DNA of 64,000 nt, taken from positions 59,684,552 to 59,748,551 of the forward strand of contig OX419756.1 in the NCBI GenBank assembly GCA_948567375.1, written 5' to 3'. The notes beneath the pieces were generated by a model. The model ran no database searches. It worked only from the letters and a program-made list of their open reading frames with translations, and was not told the DNA's origin. Below are positions 34,600-45,129 of this stretch, piece by piece (within the stretch, counting starts at the first letter, position 1; the number at the start of each line of letters is the position of its first letter). The translations under genes and the position numbers were made by a program. The stretch comes from Lunularia cruciata (Eukaryota > Streptophyta > Marchantiopsida > Lunulariales > Lunulariaceae).

Positions 34600-35022
34600 T
34601 GTAAAAGACCAAAACCGAGGAGAGAAATAGGAGAATGGAAACTCATATTGGGACACTTGAATGAGGGAAAACTCCAAATGCCTAGCATGAGCTTTGGCTT
34701 TGATATTTATAGGTAGCATACAAGACCATTGAAGCTTCTCAAGAAGCTTCCTTGAGCCACTTTCTTGGAGTGCAAGCCAAGTTAACCAAGAAGCTTCTCA
34801 AGAAGCTTCCTTCTAGAAGCCGCCTAATTGGCATGCGAGCTAAGCTAGTGAGAAGCTTCTAGAAGCTTCGTTCTAGAAGCTACCTGCTTAGGGCACAAGT
34901 TAACTAGTCGGGAAGTTTCCCAAGAAGCTTCTTAGATGCTTCTAGAATATTCTAGACTATTTTGTCTTATTCTCTACTTCATAACCCCGACTAACTTCGT
35001 CGCTAAACTCCATATTGTTACA
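34600..35022 (-). repeat. 5' LTR of element C
   Basis: 423 bp with TG...CA ends. Seven perfect GAAGCTTC palindromes at 34731, 34743, 34790, 34802, 34852, 34862 and 34924, plus GAATATTC. In the 5' LTR these lie where promoter and enhancer elements act. Confidence 0.92.
34851..34870 (-). promoter_or_regulatory. Heat-shock-element-like array in the 5' LTR of C
   Basis: Four contiguous alternating pentamers (AGAAG CTTCT AGAAG CTTCG), followed at once by TTCTAGAAG. It fits the nGAAnnTTCn heat-shock-factor consensus. The motif is palindromic, so it reads the same on both strands. Confidence 0.55.
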
Positions 35023-36020
35023 CCTATCAAGCACATCCTATGTTGCTCTGCCATGCCAAGGCTCACAATCCAAGTCAATTAGTTTAGGTCTATAGCTTGA
35101 CCTAACACTTGATGCCTAGATGCCTCTAACACTACTAGAACAATGGTAATACCGGTGCAAAAACCCATTGCCCGCCCTCTCTCATCTGCATTGGGCTCCA
35201 CCAATTGTTATAATTGTGAGTCCCAAACAAGTCCAAGATCTCTCTCTCAAAAAGCATGAGAGCTTGGGAAACTCATAAGTGTGGGAAAGGTGGCTTTGGG
35301 CTGTCCAACTAGGTTCACCACTGCCATAAGTGACCTATCAACCACTACCACCGTCTAAGATTGACACCCAACATCCAAGATATCATCAACAATGATTAGG
35401 TCTTGTCATTGAATCCCATCATAAGTGCACTATAGAACCTCTCAAGGTAAGAGGTTTGTCTACCAAAGAAGAAGACATTGAGCCCGTGATCCCACTTTGG
35501 TTGCATCTAACAACATGGTAAGTCACATCCAAGAATGGATTTGATGTGTACTTGCCACCACTTAGGTGCAAGAATCACCTATCAAGGGGATGTTCTCCAA
35601 AAAGATAAGCTGGAAAAACTAACTGATGAACTTGGAGATATCATAGTATCAATAGCATCTCCCAAAACACACCAAAACTAGAATCTTGAAGACCCAAACC
35701 TTGACCAACACATGTATGTCCCTAACACGGCCATCCAAAAATCACCAAATGAATAGGCCCATGTCTCTTTAGATCATGCATCCCCAGCAAGGAAATGTCT
35801 ACTGGTGGGGCCTTATGGTAACTCTTGATTGTTGACATTGATAATAACTAAGGATACCGATAGGAAAAGTGTTTTACATGATGGAGAGAAACTTGCCTAG
35901 CAATCTCATCTCTCTCCATATACAAGTGTCTCTGTACTTGTATACTTGCCTATAGTATTGTAGCTAGTCCAATGTTGATCTTACCAAACAACTCCAATAG
36001 ACATACTCCCTCTATTGGAT
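35023..36020 (-). pseudogene. C5-cytosine DNA methyltransferase of D3
   Basis: Minus direction: motif I CLLELFGKINIGLATIL (about 36010-35960), QRHLYMERDEIARQVSLHH, then the motif IV Pro-Cys at 35730-35725 followed by TAG (35724-35722). GHTCVGQGLGLQDS follows, with the Gln that is a stop in D1. Motif VI and VIII regions are shifted. The motif IX/X text (a LGQAMDLN-type block with a stop) lies at about 35110-35060. Same domain order as D2. Confidence 0.7.
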
Positions 36021-37299
36021 ACTACCAAGCAATGAGTGTGGTTTCTAGAGGTGTCAAGGTAATTAACTCTGGAGGTTCATCCTTACACTAGTCTCTTAGT
36101 GGTACAAAGGCTCCACTCCAAGCCTACTACACCAACTAATTTGCATGTTGCTGTAATGCCTCCTTTGAAATAGAACTCTACAATGGAGCATCCAAGGTGG
36201 ATGGAACAGTCCCACTCATACTCCAAATCCGAGTAATCTCCTCTAGTACTTGAGTATCCTCTACATGGGCGTTCCTCTCCAATAAGTCACCAAGCCAAGT
36301 AATAGCACCATTGAAAGCGAAACCTGATGCCGTCATGGTCCCGGATTGTAGTGAGCCAAGACTGCCATTACTAAAGCATACTAGTAGGCAACATACTTGT
36401 CCCTCACCAGACTGCCAACCTGGTCTATAGGAAGATGTCTCTTCCTACTAGTCAATATTGAAGCCCATGGAATACTACACTACTCTCCCAACTAACATAT
36501 CATATGACTCAACCATGGTCGCAATGGCCTGAGGTCTCACCACAGAGCTATCAGTCAAATGACCAAGCTGAATCTAGACAACAAACTCTCCACATGTGAT
36601 GCATTGTGTAGAACCACCCCCTAGAGATGTCTGGATCTAAAATGGACACCTCTCCACATCAGTCTTCCATAACTCTAGATCAACAACTATAGCCTTCCCT
36701 AACATAAGAGGCTACGCACCAGAGTCAAGTAAGACCCTATGTGGTGTGTAGACCTACTCTGAAGGTCCCACCAACCACAAAATCCCCCTCTGGTTATCCA
36801 ATAGTACAATCTTAAGTGTAAACTAGGCTTGCTCAAAGGCAGGTCTAGTTGGTAACTCCTCCAATCTAGCCATTATTGCTTGCCATAAACCATTGGTTCC
36901 TGAGTAGATCCCATGCTCCTCAACCAAGTCAACTCTATTGTCAACCACCTCTAATCTAATAGTAGGAACTTTAGAGGAAGCCCTATGGGAAAATAGCTCA
37001 ATGTCACATCATTCCTATTGTCACAAAGCGTGGCAGCCAACCAAAACATTAGAGTTGGGTCAACTTCCAATATACATATGTCATTGGCTGTGAATAATAG
37101 AAAGTGTATAATCAGTTGAGCTTCTCTAAACATTGTGCTAGACTCAATCTATGTAGAAGTAGGTAGTTGAATATTAGGTAGTCTATCATGCACCCCATCA
37201 CCACCTACCACACTTGCACTAGGACGTCTAGGAGCCATATATGTCATCTGTAGTGCCTCAAAGAGTGTAAAAGACTAGGGAAGTCTAACCTATCTACCA
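36021..37299 (-). pseudogene. Protease and linkers of D3
   Basis: The retropepsin site reads LLDSGA followed by a stop at the Gln of AQP (Asp codon complement 36724-36726). KVYTPH and the QRGIL segment precede it. The linkers on both sides match D1 and D2 but show no known fold. Confidence 0.6.
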
Positions 37300-38036
37300 G
37301 CTCCTCCTCTTTGTGGGTCTAACTCCACTAATGCTCCTCTAGACTCTGTGCACATACTGCACTCCTAGTCACTATAGCAAATGCATCTACCTGTGCTGCT
37401 CCACAGATGAAGTCTAAGACGTCTCTATCACTTGCATATGAGGTGGAAGCCTCAACACCCAAATCTGATCTCCTCTGAGCTATGGCCATGCTAGCCAATC
37501 TCTACTCCAACTACTCAATCCATATCAAAAGGAAGAGCAGGTACTACACCTCTATTAAGTGTGGATCCTCTACCACCACCTCAACCACCTTGTCTTCCAT
37601 GACCTAGAGCTCCTCTACCACCTACCATAGTAGCATTACCACTCCATAACCCCGGGTATAGGTCAAAGCAACAGTCATTAGTGTGACCAAATTTGTGCCA
37701 ATGCTCACACTATCTCTATGTTGGCTAAGATACACTAGAGGTATCAGGTCTGCTGCCCTAAGTGCACTCTCTCTTGTGATGAGGTCCACCACAAGTCCAA
37801 CAAGCAACACTACCACTCACTAGCTACTATTGACCCAAAAATATGAAGGTAAGGGCTTGGCCACACTAGGCCCTCCACTCACTCCATAGGATTTAGGCTA
37901 TCTACTTTGTCCTTGGAAATTGATATGGCGTGGTGCACTCTACTGCACTTTGGAATAAGTAACAGCTATGGATGAGGTATTCCTACCAAATCCAAATGTC
38001 ATTACTCTCTCTTCCACCATGTTGAGCTCCATACGC
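37300..38036 (-). pseudogene. Gag of D3, C-terminal part
   Basis: Contains zinc-knuckle text (minus frame about 37810-37660, with 'tgttggacttgtggtggacc' reversed) and the AIAQRRSDLGVEASTSYASDRD-type segment. The N-terminal part continues beyond insertion F at 40554. Confidence 0.65.
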
Positions 38037-38987
38037 TGTTGTGGGGAACGTTTGGTCTCGAGAGTGCGCCGAGCACATGGCTGCTTGTGCTTAGTTTTCC
38101 CTACTGTCCTTCTTTTGGGTCTTTCCCATAGACTGACATTCCTTTCCTACTCCTGGTTTGTCGGGAATTTGTCCCTATATGAACATGTTGTTTCAGTTTC
38201 CCTAAGGTTGGCTCTCCCTGAAGGTTTTGTTTTATCCTTTCATAAAATTAATCTTGTCATGCTAGTCTGGTGTTATGGTTTCTACCTCTGCCTGGTCTCA
38301 TATTCTATTTTCACGTCAGGTTCAAGCTATGGTTCGGGATCTGGCAGTTCATAGACCTAGGTCAGGTGGCCCTTTAATAAAATAAAAGAAACAACAACTG
38401 AGTGATCTAACCAAACATAAACCCGGGCATCCAGATCATTTACTTAGGCTATTCACATGGACCGGACTGAGAGTTCCTAGAATGGAGTTTTCCTCAAGTC
38501 TAGTCACAATTCATAACACAATCCGCTTCCAAGATTCATCATTCACAGGAGTTTCAACAACAACGTTCACAAGGTTGGATAAGTCAAATAGTTCTAGTCA
38601 AGACAATGCCTGCCCTAAGGTTGCAACTGATCATCAACTCAGCCGACAGTTCACATATATTCTGTCCGACAGCAAGCAAGGCAATTCACCCTCCGAACTT
38701 CTTCATTCTCCTATGCCCTATTTTGCATATCAGATTCACTCCATTCAGACAGGCCAACAAACTTCAAATCTTTCTTGCCTTTGTTCCAGATGAGCTGAGC
38801 CACCTTGAAATTCTCCTCCTTTTCTTCATGACTAGCTCCTATCACTGCCTGTTCAGTCACTCTTCACAACATCTTCCCAAAAAAAAAATTATCTTTCTTC
38901 TTCACTCCTATCCTCACCTTCGGGAGATTATCCTTTGGCAACTTCTGCAGCAAATCCCCTTCAGACCTACAAAAATTCCTCTCTAAT

Positions 38988-39240
38988 TCTGTCCCTCAAC
39001 ACTCTATCAACATTTCCACACTGAAATCTCTCTTCCTCAGTCCTGTTCTCACCTTTGTGAGAGTTTCTTTTGCTACTCTTGCAGCCTGCCCTTCAGATCT
39101 GCAAAAATTCTCTTTCCAATTCTGTCCCTCAACACTCTATCAACATTTTCACACATAAATCTCTCTTCCTCAGTCCTGTTCTCACCTTTGTGAGAGTTTC
39201 TTTTGCTACTCCTCCAGCCTGCTCTTCAGACCTGCGAAAA
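38988..39240. repeat. 133-bp tandem repeat block in F
   Basis: The unit 'tctgtccctcaacactctatcaac ... cagatctgcaaaaatt' starts at 38988 and again at 39121. A third, more diverged copy lies at about 38880-38987. The third period changes into the 104-bp array. Confidence 0.85.
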
Positions 39241-40075
39241 TTGCCCTTCTGTCCAAGCACTTCCTCTCATGCACATTTGTTCATTCCTTCAAGAAGAAAC
39301 CTTTCTCTCCCTTGCACTCTCAAGCCCTTCTTGTCCTGCGAAAATTGCCCTTCTGTCCAAGCACTTCCTCTCCTGCACATTTGTTCATTCCTTCAAGAAG
39401 AAACCTTTCTCTCCCCTGCACTCTCAAGCCCTAACATTACCTGCAAAAATTTGCCCTTCTGTCCAAGCACTTCCTCTCCTGCACATTTGTTCATTCCTTC
39501 AAGAAGAAACCTTTCTCTCCCCTACACTCTCAAGTCCTTCTTGTCCTGCGAAAATTGCCCTTCTGTCCAAGCACTTCCTCTCCTGCACATTTGTTCATTC
39601 CTTCAAGAAGAAACCTTTCTCTCCCCTGCACTCTCAAGCCCTTCTTGTCCTGCGAAAATTGCCCTTCTGTCCAAGCACTTCCTCTCCTGCACATTTGTTC
39701 ATTCCTTCAAGAAGACCTTTCTCTCCCCTGCACTCTCAAGCCCTAACATTACCTGCGAAAATTTGCCCTTCTGTCCAAGCACTTCCTCTCCTACACATTT
39801 GTTCATTCCTTCAAGAAGAAACCTCTCTCTCCCCTGCACTCTCAAGCCCTTCTTGTCCTGCGAAAATTGCCCTTCTGTCCAAGCACTTCCTCTCATGCAC
39901 ATTTGTTCATTCCTTCAAGAAGAAACCTTTCTCTCCCCTGCACTCTCAAGCCCTAACATTACCTGCGAAATTTGCCCTTCTGTCCAAGCACTTCCTCTCT
40001 TGGACATTTGTTCATTCCTTCAAGAAGAAACCTCTCTCTCCCCTGCACTCTCAAGCCCTTCTTGTCCTGCAAAAT
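39231..40075. repeat. 104-bp tandem array in F, about eight units
   Basis: Units starting 'ttgcccttctgtccaagcac' lie at 39241, 39345, 39451, 39555, 39659, 39763, 39867 and 39972. Two unit types alternate at the end of the unit ('cttcttgtcctgcg' and 'ctaacattacctgcg'), which suggests a higher-order pattern. The plus strand is pyrimidine-rich and nearly free of stop triplets, so long frames of 516, 370 and 153 codons stay open by composition. Confidence 0.95.
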
Positions 40076-40145
40076 TTTTTTTTCTCTGTCTCTTCCTCTC
40101 CTGCACAAAACCCCCCTGTCCAACTCGAAATTTTTTTGTCCCCCC

Positions 40146-40265
40146 TTCCTCTTGTCCTGCTCGAAAACTTTCTGTCCCACCTTCCTCCTGTCCAACTCAA
40201 AACTTTCTGTCCATCCTTCCTCCTGTCCAACTCAAAACTTTCTGTCCATCCTTCCTCCTGTCCGA
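40146..40265. repeat. 35-bp tandem repeat in F
   Basis: 'aactttctgtcc' recurs at 40166, 40201 and 40236 in units of exactly 35 bp, directly after the 104-bp array. Confidence 0.9.
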
Positions 40266-40553
40266 AGAAACCCTACTCCTTTCTTCTCCCGAAAATCTCT
40301 GCTACTTCTCTCTAAATCCTCTGCAAACTTCCCTCTCGAAGTCTTTTGCAAACTTCCATCTCAAAATCTTTTGGCATTTTCTGAAAATCCTCAGCCCTTC
40401 TCTGTCTCCTCACTTTCTCCTGAAACAAGATAGCAAAACCACACCCGAGACATATTATCATAAATCCCTGTTCCTTACAACAAATAAAAGAGAAAAGAAA
40501 ATTTATCACACCAAAAGCCTCAAGGGTACACGTGGGCTATTTTCCCGACGACA

Positions 40554-41300
40554 ATGCTCAATCAAACCAAAGGCCATTGCCAACATAGGCAAAGTAGCCT
40601 ATAGCAATGTAGTATCATGAACTCTACGTCGCAACTCCCTATTCAGTATCCCAAACCAAAATTGGACTGCTTGGGCCTCAATAACTCCCTCATTAAAACT
40701 GATCAGCCGTCTCATGCAAGTGTATACCTCATGTAAGCTCTCTCTAGCCTTCCACTGGAACTCTTGCAAGCTCCTCAACTTGTTAGTCCGCACTACTTGG
40801 TAGTTTTGTCTCAAACATTGGAAGAACTCTACCATGGGGTACCTACACTACACCACCTCCTATAGTAGTACCCCACTTGTAGTAGCACCATCTCCAAGAG
40901 ATCCACCAATGCTACTAAAGCTAGAACTCATGGGTAAAGACAATCTACCCCTAGAAACTAAGCCTAAAGTAATGGAGACATAATTTAGAGACCAATATTG
41001 TCTCCATAGCTCAATCCCTCCAAGTGAGCTCTCCAAAACACATGATAATCATCCATCGGTGGACCTTCTAAATGCTAAAACAAGCCGTTCCATGCCTTGA
41101 AGGTGTGAACAAAGTCTGATTTTGCATCTACTGCAGATCACATCAACTAGCAAACTCCTAAATGAAGTCATCCACCTCAATGGTACCCATTGCACCAGAG
41201 TAATACATGGGACTTTTAGAGGCCCCATAAATCTTGTCCATGTCTCACAACAACAGTGCGGACACACGAAGTGCACTCTCAACTGAATTTGCTCTTGTGT
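40554..41300 (-). pseudogene. Gag of D3, N-terminal part
   Basis: Minus frames carry DTTLL followed by a stop and AT (40601-40599), VEFFQCLRQNYQVVRTNKLRSLQEF and ESLHEVYTCMRRLISF (40835-40599). Farther up are ELWRQYWSLNYV (about 41000), LFxHLEG with a TAG (about 41080) and the CDLQ-TAG site (41130-41128). Confidence 0.7.
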
Positions 41301-41978
41301 CAATCTCCTTCCTCATTGAGACCTAAGATATAGGCTAATAATGAGCACCACTCCAAGTAAACCCATTGCATATTACATCGCTATCTCCTCTGGAATCCCC
41401 AAAGAACTCCGTCGTAACAAAGTAACCAAGAACTGCAATCCGCAATTGGAACCTCTACAAGTACTCCACCAAGTACCAACACTATTAATTGAATGTCATC
41501 GACTAATATAGCTCTTATTACAACAACTACATTAGGGGAAAGAGCAACATGTAACTTGCCATCACAACACGCACTCTCATGTTTGCAGGTCATCACTTCG
41601 TGCCTCACCAAAGAGAAACATAGGTAGTCTGATTGGTCATCACTCAAGCCTCACTACCGAGAGCACACTAGAGCACCAATGCTCTAAAGTCAGTGCACCT
41701 TACACAAACATGGTGCACAAATAGGAAGCACAGAATGGAAAGGGTCCAATCACAAGAAAGCTAAACAAAATCATCCTAAATCAACATTGGATTGACTCTA
41801 CCACTATTTGGCATTTGACAAAATATGAGTTATCTACTTCTTAAGCTACCAAGATCACCAAGAATGAGATCAAATTGTCTCTCCTAGCCAAAGCTACAAA
41901 TGTATAGATAATAATGGAATAGTCACTAGGACAACAAGTGAAGGTGGGTCAGTTGGCTAGGGCACCAATTTAGGGGTC
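41301..41978 (-). repeat. Leader/LTR part of D3
   Basis: Matches D1 14484-15180 in reverse, ending at '...tttaggggtc' (41978). The next bases, TGTGACAACCC, open a different sequence, so the rest of the D3 LTR is missing or displaced. Confidence 0.6.
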
Positions 41979-44292
41979 TGTGACAACCCAACAAGTATCA
42001 CTTTTGTGGTAATCAATAAGTAAAGTTTGTTCCCACAGAGATATGAGTCAGAAATGGTCAAATACAAAGTAAAACAATAACCCTTTAGTTTTTCTTGAGT
42101 TCTTCTTTAGTCTCTCAAGTAGAAACCACACCTAGAAGAGAGTAACAAGTACTGATCACAATCTTGTAACAAATTACACACTCATAATCACAATACTATC
42201 CAATCTTTCCAAACCATCTTTGATTGTGATGATTCAAATTCTCCCAAAGATGGCTACTTCATTGTAAAATGATTTTGCCTCAGAAATGTGTTCTATCCCT
42301 CCATTGAAGGCACAACTTCCTCAATCAAAATTGCTTTACATCAAACTCATGCTGCACTCACAAATGCAAAATACTACCAACACTACAATTCCTCTCAGAT
42401 CTATCAAGGCATTGCTTTGATCACACTTCACTTAGGATCAAACACACAACATGAAGATTAAGGCCATGGAATCCAACATCCAATGAGCACACTGACTTGC
42501 AATTCAAAATTCTCCAAACACTCACAAACACAAACACAATCTTGATACTTAAAATTAAGCTCAAGCAACAAGCACTAAGAATCAACACTTTGCTTTATCT
42601 ATCTTTAGAAATTTTGAATATTGAACAACATGTTGCTGCAAATGCCTCCTTTAAATAGGCTAAGCACTTCAACAATTTACAAACTAATATACCATTCTAT
42701 AATATCTCTACCAACTTGCAAATCCAAAATGACAATACACCTCTTCATATCTGTCTCTTCAAATCTTGAATCTATTACTACTTTGATCCAATATCAACAA
42801 TGACTTTGGCTTCCAAACCCAATTCTACTTCAAGAATTTCTCCTCCTTTGGGTCTATTTAATACTATTACCTCCTCTACTAATTATATCACTTTTTTACC
42901 ACAATTTGCAATTGAGATCATGGGTAATCTATTTACATTGCTATCTTCTGACCCACTATTCTCTAATGTCTCAAGTAGTTGATCCAAAGACACTTGCACT
43001 CCTACTTCTACTACTTTGTATTGGATATTCCATTTTGGGTTCCAAATCTCATCCAACTCTTGTCTTGCTATATCTAATCTAAGACAAACATTCTTTCTTG
43101 CCTCTAACATCTTCTTATCTACTCAATCTCTTAGATTAAGTAATAACTTATTCAACTATACATCCTTACTTTCTGATTCTTTTGCACCCAATGACTTCAT
43201 TAATCACTAAGATATTTTGCTTTGGGTTCACCTTCCTTATCTTTTTGGGCTAGACTGTTGACATACTCTCCTTAGGACAACTTCTCTTCCTCATCTTTGG
43301 GATATTAACTGATACTTTCATGTGTTGTCTTGTTCTTACATAGTGCTCGTCACTACTTTAGATATGTTGGATGTACTACTGCTCCTCCTTATCCACTTCT
43401 TTTTATAAATCCAGATGAAAGTAGGATCCCATCTTTCTTTGCTCTGTCTCCTTCATCAAGTTCAACCTAAAGTAGAAATGTGTGGCAAATGGCACCAAGT
43501 AGTGGGGAATGGTTTGATCTCTCCAGCACCACACCATCCGCCTTGTTCTTTGGTAAAAACACTTTGCCCAATTCACCAACACTCATGCAAACATCTTATG
43601 GAAAAACACCACTTGGTGCTTCATCATACACGTGGTTCAATCAAATTTGAAGAGTACCATCATCACCCCAATGATACTTCACCTTATTGGGTCTTGATAG
43701 ATATCAATTTTATACCCGTTCTTTGTACGTGGCATAGTGAAGGAATTGTGGATTTTGTCAATCTCCTCCGTAGGCTCTCCTTTCCCAAGGAATATCACTC
43801 CAATTTCATCACTAGTCTATCTTCCCAATACCAATCTCCAATTTGACTCTATCCATCAAGCCAGATTGCCTCACTTCTCTTCATTCTCAAGTCCTTCCTC
43901 ACAATCACTCAAAGCCACTTCTACCATGAACCCTAAGAAACTCAAGTTCCAATTCCATGCCAGAAAAGTGATCCAAAGTCTTCACAACTTCAATCCTAGC
44001 TATCATGTCTAACCTTCAAATCATCGGATTTCTCACTACAAGTGAGAGACTCTTGTTCTCACCCTTCTTTGGCATTATGTGATCTCTAACTTGTGGTAGT
44101 TGAAAGATAATTTTACCGTCTCTTGGTCTTGAGATCCTAACTCCTTCAAGATTGTTAAACATCAAACTATTGGGTGGATTTTCTATAAGCACTCCTTCAA
44201 ATATACTACTTAGTGGCTTAGGATACTTGTGTGATATTTTGAAATCCCCTTAACAAAGTCTTGATTTTATAGTTCTCTTTTGTGCGGTCATT
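41979..44292. other. Unassigned region, perhaps part of another LTR element (G)
   Basis: It starts TGTGACAACCCAAC, a common type of Ty3/gypsy LTR start, exactly where D3 breaks off. No second LTR, primer site or domain is recognised. Open frames (42883-43110 on the minus strand, 43415-43846 on the plus strand) show no motif. It ends at the LTR of element B. Confidence 0.35.
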
Positions 44293-45032
44293 TGTAATAC
44301 TCCAAGGACAAGAGAAGAGAGAAAACACAGATTGCACACTCAAACATTTGATGCCCCAAAGGAGCACCTTCTCTTTATTATATAGGCAAAGAGGATCTCC
44401 TCCAAGGAAGCTCCACCATAGGATTAGGGACACAGATAGGTGACATGTCAGCAAGCTCCACCCTTGGATTACTTACCTGGATGGGTGATGTCTGGTCTAG
44501 GTCCTATCTGGTTGGTCAAACAAGCTTTGACTAGAGGGAATCTTTGAGGGAATATTCTTGTAGGAATCTAAAAATCACGTGAGTAAGGTACCATTGGAAA
44601 GCTCTCGATGAGACAAAGCAGGGGGAGGGAAGGCCAGCCTTTCCTCTATTAAGGGGAGGGGGGGTTTGCACATTTTTGAGGCCTAATTCATCCGTTTAGG
44701 CCTCCAAAATTGCCTTCAAAGATTTCAGGCATATTTCAATTCCTACTCTATTAGTAGAAGTGCCCTTTTGGTGATACCTCTTTCTGATCTATTCAGTCCA
44801 TCATGTGTAACATCCTTCCAAATGTTACCAAACCAATTCTCACTTTTAAATCATATGTCTAGCTATTGGTTCTAAGGTTCTCAAGTCTATTTCAATTTTT
44901 GCCCTATTAGTAGAAGTACTCTTTTGGTGATACTTCTATCTGATCTATTTTGACCATCATGTATAACATCATTCTAGATGTTACTAAATAAAATTTCACA
45001 TTTAGATCATATGGCTAACTCTTGGTATTACA
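44293..45032 (-). repeat. 3' LTR of element B
   Basis: 740 bp with 8-bp perfect terminal inverted repeats TGTAATAC...GTATTACA. It is the reference copy for the LTR relics at 1378-1962 and 5013-5769. Confidence 0.9.
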
Positions 45033-45048
45033 GACCTCCCTCCTTTTA
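45033..45048 (-). promoter_or_regulatory. Polypurine tract of element B
   Basis: The minus strand reads TTAAAAGGAGGGAGGTC directly before the LTR, a clear purine run that sets the 3' LTR edge and the element's orientation. Confidence 0.85.
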
Positions 45049-45129
45049 AGATGCAATGTCCTCGTTGTGCAATTGTTGCTCAAATGCTTGCACCAACACC
45101 GGTGCATGTGCCAAATTGGCAACGGACTC

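Larger units (their letters stand above)
29391..35022 (-). mobile_element. Ty3/gypsy chromovirus, family C, structurally complete
   Basis: Two 423-bp LTRs (29391-29813 and 34600-35022) with TGTAA...TTACA ends enclose, on the minus strand, a primer-binding site, gag, protease, RT, RNase H, integrase with chromodomain and a polypurine tract. I count roughly 25 differences between the LTRs (about 6%), mostly transitions, so the insertion is old. The coding region has several stops and shifts. The chromodomain marks it as a chromovirus. The flanks do not show matching target duplications (acttg and cctat). Confidence 0.9.
38037..40553 (+). mobile_element. Insertion F: 2.5-kb LTR-like element, probably solo LTR
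   Basis: It begins TGTTGTGGGGAACG and ends TTTTCCCGACGACA, so it has TG...CA ends with imperfect terminal inverted repeats. It interrupts D3 gag, and the host text resumes directly afterwards. Flanks ACGC (38033-38036) and ATGC (40554-40557) look like a target duplication with one C-to-T change. No gag or pol is present. A large solo LTR or a non-autonomous element fits best. The strand is uncertain. The right half is made of tandem repeats. Confidence 0.65.
35023..41978 (-). mobile_element. Ty3/gypsy family D, copy D3, split by insertion F
   Basis: Minus-strand copy colinear with D1/D2, from part of the 5' LTR/leader (41978 down to about 41310) through gag (41300-40554 and 38036-37300), protease (about 36800-36560) and methyltransferase (about 36020-35023). 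It is interrupted in gag by insertion F (38037-40553). It ends at 35023 against the LTR of element C, just past methyltransferase motif X, so RT and integrase are missing. Confidence 0.85.

Noticed and set aside
38037-40553. Reading insertion F as a protein-coding satellite gene
   Set aside because: TG...CA ends and near-matching flanks show a transposed unit; coding frames follow from composition.
39070-40620. Open frame of 516 codons with a repeated peptide, and overlapping frames of 370 and 153 codons
   Set aside because: The 104-bp repeats are pyrimidine-rich with hardly any stop triplets, and 104 is not a multiple of three, so several frames stay open by composition. No start context, no domain.
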